Source: Antedon mediterranea | Lineage: Eukaryota; Echinodermata; Crinoidea; Comatulida; Antedonidae | NCBI RefSeq assembly: GCF_964355755.1 | Contig: NC_092670.1 | Span: 6,783,001-6,847,000 of the forward strand | Direction: 5' to 3' | DNA length: 64,000 bases | Part shown: positions 37,601 through 49,600 of the stretch, in pieces | Position numbering within the stretch: the first letter of the stretch is position 1 | How the letters are laid out: each line of letters opens with the position of its first letter | Translations under genes and position numbers: made by a program | The notes under the pieces: model-generated | Databases searched by the model: none | What the model saw: the letters and a program-made list of their open reading frames with translations, nothing else | Told to the model about the DNA's origin: nothing

Positions 37601-40600
37601 CCTTGTTCTACTGTCCTCTCTAAAGTCAAAAAAGGTTTCGGCTTCAATATCATCCAAGCCCTTGATAATTTTAAACACTTGTATAATGTCCGCTCTCCTT
37701 CTTCTGTAATTCAGTGAAGGTAATCCAAGCTCTTTTAATCTGTGATCGTAAGATTTATCTCTTAACTTTTTGACAATTTTAGTGGCCCTACGCTGCACTC
37801 TTTCAAGCTTATCCAAATCACCTTTTAGGAGAGGGTACCATATACAGCTTGCGTATTCCAGATGAGGTCGAATTATACTTTTATAAAGGGGCAGGAACAT
37901 ATCCTTATCCATGTAAGCAAAAGATCGCCTTACCAATCCAATGAGTCTATTTGCTTTATTTACAGCTTCATTCGTATGTAGTGAAAATTTTAAAGACTGA
38001 TCAAAAGTAACTCCAAGGTCCTTTTCAGTATTGGCATTTGGCAGATCCTCGTCACCTTCCTCTGTTGGCATAGTGAATTGCATTTGTGGATTTGAATTTC
38101 CATAATGTATTACTTTACATTTATTAATGTTGAATTTCAGCTGCCATCTTTTAGACCAATCGGATAATGCCTTGAGATCATTTTGAACAGTATCATTTCT
38201 GTTTTCATACACAACATTAAACATCTTAGTGTCATCTGCAAACATCCATACTTTAGATTTAACTGCATCAGGTAGGTCGTTTATGAAAATTATAAATAAT
38301 AAAGGGCCTAACACGCTGCCTTGAGGGACTCCGCTTTTAACCGTAGACCATTCAGAAAATGCTGCGGCCACTCTAACTCTTTGTCTCCTCCCTGTCAAAA
38401 ATTGATGTATCCATCTCAGTAGGTTTCCTTTTATTCCGTACGCTTCCAATTTTGTTATTAATCTCTGGTGGGGGATAGAATCGAATGCCTTACTAAAATC
38501 CAAATATACAGCATCAAAGTTTTCCCCCGCATCCAGCAATTTCGTCCATTCTTCCATCACCTCCAGCAATTGTGTGACGCAAGATCTACCTTTCCGAAAC
38601 CCATGCTGTGCTTTTATAATAAGGTTTCTATCATTTAGAAACTGTATAATTTTGTCTCTCACAATTGATTCCAAAAGTTTGCATACGACAGATGTCAAAC
38701 TTACTGGCCTGTAGTTTCCAACCTCCGTCTTGTCCCCTTTCTTAAAAATTGGTACTACATTTGCACATTTCCAGCACTCCGGTAACTGTCCAGTCGATAG
38801 TGATTTGTTGTATATTGACGTCAATGGAGTTGCAACAATTTCTTTAAGTTCCTTCAGTACTCTTGGATGCACGTCATCTGGTCCAGCTGATTTATTTGAG
38901 TTCATCTGCTGAAGGCATGTAAGCACTTCCTCCTTTGTCACTTCAATTGACTCCAAATGGTCATCCACGTCAACTCTTGGTGTAACTTCTGGCAATGACT
39001 CGAGGTCTTCATTCGTGAATACACTTGTGAAAAATGCGTTGAAAATTTCCGCTTTATGCTGATTGTCATCAGCCATATTACCCTTTCCATCCTTCACCAA
39101 TCCAATAGATTGAGTTGTTTTGGTTTTCTCTCTTACATATTTCCAGAAACTTTTAGGATTTGTTTTTACTTCATTGCATATTTTCCGCTCCAGTGCAATC
39201 TTTGCTGCCCTTTTTTCACCTGTTACTATATTTCTTGCCTTTTTGTAACTGTCATAATCCTTCTGTTGTCGAGACCTTGTAAACTTTTTCCATGCATTAT
39301 GTTTTATTTTAATTTTCCTCTGAACGTCACCAGTCATCCAGATAGGTTTATTTTCTTTTTTTATGTTTGACTTGGGAATACAGATCTGAACAGCATTTCT
39401 TGATTTATTTAAAGCTTCACAGGCCTCTTCGACATTTGTATTTTCAAATTGGTAGTCCACCTCAGTAATCAGTTCTTTCATTTTAATATAGTCACCCTTG
39501 TTGAAATTTAGCTTGTATTCCATTTTCTCTTGTATTTTAGTTACACAGTCATATGAAAACAAGATTGTTACGTGGTCGCTTTTTCCTAATGGTGGACCTA
39601 TCTCAATTTCACTTATTTTGGTTTCATCCATGGTGATTACTAAGTCGAGTATGTTAGGTGTTTGACCATCTCGAAATCGTGTTGGTTGCTGTATACACTG
39701 GCATAGAAAATTATCTCTAAGGCATTCTATAAACCGATTACTTTTATGTGTTTCATTTTTATTTGTACTCCAAGAAATCCAATCAATTTCAGGAAAATTG
39801 AAATCTCCTAACATGATGAAATCAGAAATACCATTTAGTTCACTTGCTTTGTTGATAGCAGATAGTAACGCTTGATTATTTTCGTCAATACTGTTAGGAC
39901 TTCTGTAAATACATCCGCATAATAGTTGTTGCCTTTTATTTATTTCAATTTTGATCCATAGTGCTTCCACAAAATTTAAATTCAGTAATTCGTTACAGAT
40001 ACTGGCATTCAGCTCTTCCTTCGCAAAAATAACCACACCTCTACCACTTCTGCCAGAATCAAATTTTGTGTATCCCTTGATGCTTAACTCAACTTCCAAT
40101 ATGTCTGTACAAGTTTTGTTATTTACTTCAGTTATTGCAACCACATCAGGTTTCCTTTGATTTATAATATCACGTAACTCACCCATTTTATTTCTCAGGG
40201 CATCTGCGTTTGTGTAAAGAAATTTCAACGACTTCTCATGAAAATCAACAATATCATCGTTTCTTAATCTAGATTTCTTCTGCTTTAATCCTTCTATAAA
40301 AGTTTTAAATTTTTTCTTGTCCTCTGAACATTTTTTTTTTCTTATAAATTTTTGTTTCACTTTTCTTTCTAAGTTAAAATAATTTTCTTCAAAACAAAAA
40401 GATTCTATATTTGAAAATTCTTTATGATGATGAACTAGGGCCTCGAAAACGATCAAACGCCAGTTCGCTATCCCGCTTCATAATTTTACCTCTTCTTATA
40501 ACAAGATCAATCTCGCCGTTATCTTTCCTTGATCTTAGTTCCTGTCTTAACTCATAGTTCATTTGCCTCTCTTTTTTTGATCTATCAGGATTAATATATA

Positions 40601-43600
40601 TGTTCTTTAGAAATGCGTGATCCGTGCTTCTAAGTTTTTTTGCATTTACCATCACTTCCCTTTTACTTTTCAGGCTATCCAAAGAAACTCTTGCCATTCT
40701 ACACCCGTCTTCCGTGTATTTCCCAAGCCTGATCACTTCTGTTATTTCAACTCCCTCTATCTCTAGACACTCATTGAATAATTTCTCAATAGCAACCCTG
40801 TCTTCCTTCAGTCTCTGCTGAGAACTTTGGTTATCAGATTCAGGTAGATTTTCGATCACAATATTTAATTTACGAGATTCTCTATCTCTATATTCTTCAA
40901 TGCCTTCCTGAACACTCTCTTTAATTTTCCCATCCATTAGATCGTAGCTCTCTTTTAATTCTATCAAATTATTTCTTGTGTCGACCTGGATTTTTTCAAT
41001 GACTTCAATGTTTTTATTGGTTAGTGATGCTCTAAGCGCCTGATCTTTTTGCGTTTTTTCCACAATATTTAATCTTGCATTCATATTTTCCTGCAATTCA
41101 TTTATCTCCGCAATTTTCTTCAACAAAGGTAACTGTACAAGGCATGTATCACATGACCATAAAACATTCTTTATTTCGCTGTCGGAGAGGAGAGCATACA
41201 TTTTATTTGAGAGTTTTGAACATTTCAGGCAGAAACACCTCTTACAAATGTCACAATTTACGCCCTTATCCTTTTCGCCTATGATGGTTTTACAGATAGC
41301 ACAAGCTCCCTCAACTGACTGTGGAGTTGCTTCCTGTTCAGGTTGGCTAGGCCTAGGCCTAGCATCTGCAGGCCTAAATCTAGGTTCCAGTTCCATATCC
41401 TTTCTATCCCTTGCCTTCCCTCTAGTAGTAGGCCTACCTTCAGCCATGGTTGTTAAGTTCAAGGAACACTAGGCCTAGCCCCTACACCCTGCTTCCAGGA
41501 CTCTATGCTCCTCTGTATGGATACTGTAGGCTTCACATGGGTCCAGTTGACTTACCCCGACTTAGCAAAGACGCTTCCAGAATATCGAAAAATATATCCT
41601 TTTTGATACAAATTTCTTGGTACTAGTACTTATTATCAATTAATATATCATATCATCCACTTTGAAGAACAATTTAAATCCCGGTTTCAAAGATTTTAGC
41701 AGATTTAATTCATAAGGTTCAGAGCAAAATAAAACTACATGTTGCATTATCGAATAGCGCCAATGTTATAAAAACAATAAATATATATTCAAAATGTTAA
41801 AAACAAGTTTAACTGAAAACATCAGAATATTGATATAGGCCTGCATTATAAAAATTTAAAAGTTTTAAAAAATGTTGACAAATTGAAAAAATGTTAAAAA
41901 ATTCAAAAATGTTCTAAAATATTTATACACAATGGTACGGAAGGTCGCGGAAACATAACACTTGTCCCGGCTTAGCGCACCTGCCGCCGTAAAGCGTGGC
42001 TCATTTGAATAGTATTTAGCACACGAATGACTCGTTAGGTATACATAGTTCTAGTGGACGAATAACTATACATTTGTCATATCATGCAAGGGATTGTATC
42101 GTGCGATGCTGGTGCATTTACAGTTGTTGTAAGTAGCTAAGTTTATAATAATGTATTACGATATACCGACTTAACTTAACCTAAAATTGATCTTGATAGA
42201 TTACTACTGTACGTTGTTATCTTAGTACATATAGGCCTATTATTTATGATAGCTTTCTCGCCGACATTGGCTGGTTTGGTACTGTTTGTAGGTAACACTT
42301 CACATAGCCGGGATTTGCGTATTGTGTGCCCGATGGGCTTGGCTCCCCCCGTGCTCTATTATTATTATTGTTATTGTTATTGTTTCAGTTACCATATAAC
42401 TGCTTTACATATTAAATTGTACGGATCCAAAGTGCTGTGTTCGTGTTGTATTGTAACCGGTGTGGTTATCTGTCTGGATAGCGGGCAGCCGGTATCCGTG
42501 AGGCCAGAACAGTAAAACAACTATTTGTACATCGCATGAGAACCTCAGTGGAGATGTCTTCGAAACAAAGCAGTAGAGTAAGTTCACGACGCTCATCCGT
42601 GTATTCGCAGCTCGCATTGACAGCCGCAGAGGCTCGGGCAGACGCTGCAATGAAGAAGGCACGCCTAAACTATACAAAAAAAAAAAGCAAAGCAGCGAAG
42701 GCCAAGGCGGCATACCAATCGTTGCTGGATGAAGAGGCTGCTGCAGCTGCAGAGGCTAGGTCAAAGGTGCTTGACCAAGAGCTTCTCGAACTCAATGTGG
42801 ATGACTTCAGTGACGATTCCTTGGATGGTGTTCCTGCAGTTGAGCGTAACCGTCTCGTAGAACAATACTTAGAAAGCCTTCCTAGCCAGACCAAACCGAC
42901 TCATTCGACACCTAAGATGGCAGAGCCAAAAGCAGTTATGGGAGAAACTAAACTCGACTCATCAAAGGGGAACGTTTCTGACTTTCTTCAAGGCATGATG
43001 CGTATATACGCTCGTCGGGATCTCGTCACGGCTTGTATACCAAACTTCGACGACCAACCTGAAAGTTTCCAGGCATGGAAATTATCGTTCCAGAACGCAA
43101 TCCAGGATATTCCTGTGACGCCATTGAAACAGATTGACCTCATTCTAAAGTATACTGGACCTGAATCAACCGAGATCGTACGGAGTGCAAGGGCTGTTCA
43201 CATTTCCAACCCAGCTAAGGGATTGTCTGTTGTATGGGATCGGCTAGAAGAAAAGTATGGTACTCCCGAAATAGTAACTACAGCTCTAATTAATAAGCTG
43301 CTTAATTTTCCAGATATACCGAAAAGTCAGTACGAGCAGCTGAGGAGGTTTGGAGATGCTATCCAAATGGTACAGCAAGCAAGAATTGATGGTGGTCTTC
43401 CCGGACTTGACTATTTAGATACATTTCTAGGCGTCAATCCTCTGGTGTCAAAGATGTCACGAGATCTTCAGGAGAAGTGGCGTTCTCGAGCCTTCCGTTA
43501 CAAGCAAGACTCGGATGGTAAATTCCCACCATTTTCATTTTTCTCAAAGTTTGTTACAGAAATGGCAAAAGAACGAAACGACAAGAGCCTGATGGTATCC

Positions 43601-46600
43601 GATGCCGTGGAACAGGGGAAACAGAGTAACCCGAAAAGATCGACCACGCCCAAAGCTAGCTACCTACCATGCTAATATCTTGGCTAAGTTGACAGGTGTT
43701 GACAAAACCAACGATACCGACGTCGATGTCGAGACGAAGTGTCCCATTCACAAGACTCCTCATCATCTGTTGCGTGATTGTAGAGCATTCCTCAAGATGT
43801 CTACCGATGCGAAACGAGCACTACTGAGAGAATTGGGGTATTGCTTCCGGTGCATCGCATCCACTTCACACGTAGCTAGGCAGTGTAAAGCCGACATCGA
43901 ATGTTTATTGTGTGGTAGCAAACGGCACCTGGACGCCCTGCATGTAGATAAGCCGAATACAGAAACCAGCCAGCAAAGCGGGGAGCATGTCAACGTTCCT
44001 ACTGATGATAAAGGCGCCCAAGGCAACGTTTTCGCTAATAAGTGCACCAAGATATGCCACAACGTGCCGACAGCAAGGTCCTGTTCCAAGATATGTTTGG
44101 CTCGTGTGTATTTGAAGGGCATGCCTGAGACGGCTATTACCACTTATATTGTCTTGGACGAGCAGAGTAACAGGTCACTCGCTAGATCTAAGCTGTTGGA
44201 CTTGATGAAGATTGAAGGAGCGCCAGTTCCATACATACTTAAGACTTGTTCGGGCGTTACAAGCACATCTGGTCGTCGTCTCACTGGACTCGTCATCGAA
44301 TCGAATAGTGGTGTATGTATACCTGCTCCGCCGTTAATCGAATGCAACGCCATTCCTGATTGTAAGACGGAGATACCTACTCCAGAGGTAGCTGAATGTC
44401 ATCCGCATCTGAAGTCCATTGCTAAGGAAATCCCGAATCTCGACCCTGACGCAGACATATTAATCCTCCTGGGACGTGACATACCGCAAGTTCATAAAGT
44501 GCGTGAAGTGCGTAATGGCCGAGATGCTGCTCCGTGGGGCCAGCGATTGGACCTCGGATGGGTGGTAATGGGAGAATTCTGCGTAGGGAAATCACATCAT
44601 AGCACCAATATTAACACGTTTCACACCCACATCATGCCTACTGGACGACCTTCATGTTTCAACCCTTGTACTAACCTCTTCGGAATCTCTCATCATCCAC
44701 CTGTATATTCAGACCATGTAGGGTGCGACGTCTTCAATCTGTCAAAACATGACAATAAGATTGGTAGCTCTACGGAAGATAGGCAGTTCTTGAAGGTAAT
44801 AGAATCTGGGTTTGTGAAAGGCGTTACAGGCAACTGGGTAGCACCACTTCCATTCCGTTCGTCAAGGCCTACGTTACCAGACAACCGACACGAAGCGATG
44901 AAGCGGTTTCGTACCTTGCTGAAGTCCTTTTCAAGAAAGCCTAAGATGAAACAGCAATATCTTCAGTTTATGACTACTATGTTGGCAAAGGGTCATGCGG
45001 AGCAAGTTACTACAGGTTGCTTACCCAAAGAATGATGGTACCTCCCACATTTCGGAGTGTACCACCCGAAAAAGCCGGACAAAATCCGCGTCGTGTTCAA
45101 CTCAAGTGCTAAATATCGGGGTGTATCGCTAAACAGTGTGCTGATAACCGGACCCGACCTCGTCAACAGCCTAATCGGCGTTCTAATTAGGTTTCGAGAA
45201 GATACAGTTGCCTTTATGGCAGATATAGAGCAAATGTTTCATTCTTTCCAAGTGAAGTAACAGCATCGTGATTACTTGAGATTCCTGTGGTTTAGGAATA
45301 ACGACCCGGAAAGTGATATTGTGGATTACAGAATGAAGGTTCATATATTTGGAAACGCACCGTCGCCTGCTGTTGCCACATTCGGATTGCGCAAAACTGC
45401 TCAAGTTCCGTCAGAAAGGTTTGGCGAAGATGCCCGAAAGTTTGTGGAACACAATTTCTACGTTGATGACGGCCTGAAGTCCCTCCCAACTCCAACAGAT
45501 GCTATCGACTTGTTGAAACGTACACAGTCGATGTTGTTAACCCGTCAGTTGAGACTCCACAAAATTGCATCTAATAGCCTCGAGGTGATGAATGCGTTTC
45601 CAGGTGAAGACCACGCTGGAGATCTACGGGATCTCGACTTTACATCACAAGAACCTCCCATTCAAAGGTCACTGGGAGTGTATTGGGACATTAAGCGTGA
45701 TGACTTCACCTTCAAGATTAGTCCAGTCGAGCGACCCTTCACCAAACGAGGAGCATTAGCCGAAATCAACAGCATCTACGACCCTTTTGGCATTGCCGCA
45801 CCAGTTTTAATTGAGGGTAAACGGCTGTTGCGTGAGATGACAAGGGATAGTTCACTTGATTGGGATGATCCTTACCAGAGCAAACACTATCTACATGGCG
45901 CAACTGGCGGCTTTTGTTACCTACCCTGTCGGAGGTGCGCCTCCCTCGTGCATATACACCTGTTCCTACTACTGAAGCGACCAGGCGGGAACTACACACG
46001 TTCGTTTATGCTTCCACCCAAGCTATCGGTGCTGTCAGCTATCTCCGGGTTTCCGACAAAAGTGGAAACGTCTACGTAAGCTTTGTTCTCGGGAAGGCGA
46101 AGTTAGAACTCAAACAAGCAACAACGGTGCCGAGACTCGAACTATGCGCCGCAGTGTTAGGTGCTGGCATAGCAGAGCTCATTGCAGACGAACTAGACCT
46201 GAAACTGGACAGGATGGTTTTTTACTCGGACAGCCGTGTGGTACTTGGATATATTTCAAATCAAACAAGAAGATTTTATGTATATGTTAGCAACAGAATA
46301 GAACGTATTCTCAGAACCACACAACCAGCCCAATGGCGATACATCGAATCCGGGAAAAATCCAGCCGATCTTGCTACGAGAGGCATTTCTGCCTCAGATC
46401 CGACGTTGTCGGAATGGATGATTGGTCCTGCGTTTCTCCGTAACCAGTATCTTCACTTGAATTCAGCCGAAGAATATCCAGTCCAAGAAGAAGATCCCGA
46501 AGTTCGGCCAGTGGTTCACACGTACGCTATGGTGGCCAAACATAAAGTCACCACCATTGGATCGGAGCGATTTCAAAGGTTCTCTGATTGGTTCAGACTT

Positions 46601-49600
46601 TTTCATATAACACGTTCATTTTCCCACAGACATACCAAACCAGATGGGTGCAAAGGTTGGGACATATGTGCATCATCTACGACACTGGATGACTCAAGTC
46701 GAATTGTTATAGGCGCCACCCAACGCGCTGTCTTTGCAGATGAGCTGGAGTTTCGGGAGAGTGCTAATTCGCTTCCTAAGTCAAGTGCGCTCATCAAGTT
46801 GGACCCTTTCATAGACGGAAATGGACTTCTCCGAGTTGGCGGTCGTCTTAAGAACGCTGGGATGGCAGAGCTGGACACACACCCGATAATTATACCAGGG
46901 TCACATCACGTGTCCGACTTAATCATTCAATATTACCATGCACAAGTCCAACATCAGGGAAAGCATTTTACGCTAGGAGCTATTAGAAGTGCTGGATACT
47001 GGATGGTGGCGGAGAAACGAAGGGTCGACAGTATCATTAGCAAGTGTATCCAGTGCCGGAAGCGTAGAGGCAAGGAACTGGGTCAAAGGATGGCGGACTT
47101 GCCAGCTGAGCGCTTGTCCATGGCCCCTCCTTTTACGTACGTTGGCCTAGATGTATTTGGACCATGGATAGTGTCATCACGTAAAACGAGAGGAAGTATG
47201 GCGAGAGCAAAACGTTGGGCTGTACTGTTTACGTGTATGTCTTGCCGCGCCATTCATATTGAGATTACAGAGTCTATGGACACGTCAAGCTTCATCAACG
47301 CCTTGCGGAGATTCCTTGCCATTTGAGGATCAGTAAGTCAGATTCTATCAGACTGTGGCACAAACTTCATGGGAGCGTGTAACGAGATTGGTATACTTAG
47401 CACCGATGGTGGAGTCAAGAAATACCTTTTAGAGAATAACAGTTATTCTCTAAACTGTTACTGTGAGTGGTTGTTTAATCCTCCCCATTCCTCCCATATG
47501 GGCGGAACATGGGAAAGGATGATTGGCATATGCAGACGCATCCTAGATTCTATGTTTGCCAACTTAGGACCTATCCAGCTGTCACATGAGGTTCTGACGA
47601 CACTTATGGCAGAAGTTACGGCGATTGTGAACTCAAGACCGCTTACGCCGATACCAAGTGATCCACAATCTCCTGATGTGCTAACACCAAATATGATTTT
47701 GACTCAAAAGTTTTTTAACGAAAAAATCCTTGCACAGTCGAACACGGCGGTCTTCTAAAGTAGAAAAACCAAGGAAGCTGCGGGCATCGGAATAATTAGC
47801 ATGCGGAAAAATACATTTAAAGGCCCTTCTCTGAATTTGTTCAAGTTGTTGACTCTGTTGTTTCGTAATATTTGATCCCCAAACTGGGGCCGCATATTCT
47901 AATATTGGTCTAATGATACTATTATAAAATTGGACAAGTGCGGGGGCATCCAGGCCTGCCCTCCGCACCTGTTTGAGAAAGTACATTCTAGAATTACATT
48001 TACTAATCATTATGAGAAATAATTACACCAAGGAGTTTAAATTCGTCAACACGTTCCAGATTACAATCTCCAACATGAAGTGGCTCAAAAGCAGTCTTTG
48101 ACCTTTTACAACTAATTCTCATCTCTTTCGTTTTCTTAATATTAAGGGACATATTGTTATCCTTAGCCCACTGGAAACTTTCGTCAAAAGTGGTTTGGAG
48201 TACAGTTGCCCCATCTTTGCCGACGCGTTCATGGATGGAGGTGTCGTCCATGTATTTCATGCACGGCACCCCATCCAGAAGATCGTCGACAAAGATGATA
48301 AACAACATGGGCCCCAACCAGGATCCCTGGGGGATACCGCCCTTAACGACTGTCCAAGGGGACAATTCATCGCCTAGTTTAACACGTTGTTTTCTATCAC
48401 ATAGAAAAGCATAGATCCAAGAGATTAGATGGTCTTCGACCCCTAAATTATACAACTTATCAATTAATATATTATGGTCAATTAAATCATAAGCCTTTTT
48501 GAAATCAAGCAGTAATAATCTCATTTCATCTCCTTGGTCAGTAGCAGTAAAGCATTCGGTTAAAAAATTCATAAGAGCGTCAGTGGTAGACATACCCTTA
48601 GAGCAACCAAATTGATTCAACTTGATTTTATCTTTTATTTGGACCCAAATCATTTCCCTTACGATCCCTTCAATAACTTTCATGGTGGTGGAAGTCAGCG
48701 AAATAGGACGCAAGTCATTCTCAAGAACCTTAGGTGGATTAACCTTCGGAATGGGGATTATATCGGCTGACTTCCAAAGCATGGGGAGAACCCCTTCCCT
48801 TAAACTGGAGTTAACTATTGCACTTATTGGCTTGGAAAGGACATTGGCAAAATCACGTAGTACCCACGGAGGGATTCCGTCCGGGCCTGGGGCTTTATTA
48901 CATTTCACAAGTTTAAACTTAGACTCAATTGTCTCTGGCGTGATAATTAAATAGGGTGGAACTACAGTGTAACTAGCATTGGTTGTTGGTTCAAGGGTTT
49001 GAACTTAGAAGTAAGGGACTGGAAAAAACCACTAACTTTCGTGGTAAGCTCGTATACGTTACCGTTACATAAGTCATTAGCCATAGTTTTAAAGTACTTA
49101 GTACCCTTGCCGAGATTTTTTAAATTGTTTAATACCCCTCCACCAAGATTTAGAATCGGACGAGAATAACTGGGCAATACTATTACGATAAAAATCACCT
49201 CTCAAAGATTTAGCCATTCGGTTAGATAAATGTCTAAGTTTCTTATATTCGGCAGACATGGGGTCAATTGCAAAAGCTGCTTGCCGTCTAGAAACGATAC
49301 CTTTAAACGCATTATTTACCCATGGCTTATCTTCTTTAAGAAGTCTTTTAATCGTTACTTGGGGGAAGTGTAAATTTAAGAGTTCAGAAATGTTCTTATG
49401 ATACAGTTCAAACTGGTTACAGCACCCATCCATTCGATATAGATCTTGCCATCTAATGTCATTAATGTCGCGTTCGAAGTTTTCCTTGGCACCCGGTTTA
49501 CAGCTACGTTTTGTATGGTAAGCGAAGACGTTAAATGTTCCTACGATTGGGGTGCATACGATGACGTTGTGATCAGACAGTCCTAAAGGTGATTCTTTAG

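Larger units (their letters stand above)
37141..41570 (-). mobile_element. Near full-length CR1-like non-LTR retrotransposon
   Basis: Two overlapping intact ORFs on the minus strand, with a 3' UTR ending in CTATTCGTATTCGTATT, the short tandem tail usual for CR1-type elements (no poly-A). The 5' boundary is estimated from the end of the leader above ORF1. Intact frames suggest a recent insertion in the gene 2 intron, antisense to the gene. Confidence 0.75.
42536..47705 (+). mobile_element. BEL/Pao LTR retrotransposon, defective and 3'-truncated
   Basis: Domain order Gag, zinc knuckle, aspartic protease, RT, RNase H, integrase is that of BEL/Pao. Breaks: frame change near 43600-43675, TGA at 45033-45035, TAA at 45258-45260, frame change near 45900, TGA at 47324-47326. 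At about 47705, soon after the integrase catalytic Glu, it is replaced by LINE sequence. No 3' LTR seen. Not functional. Confidence 0.88.
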
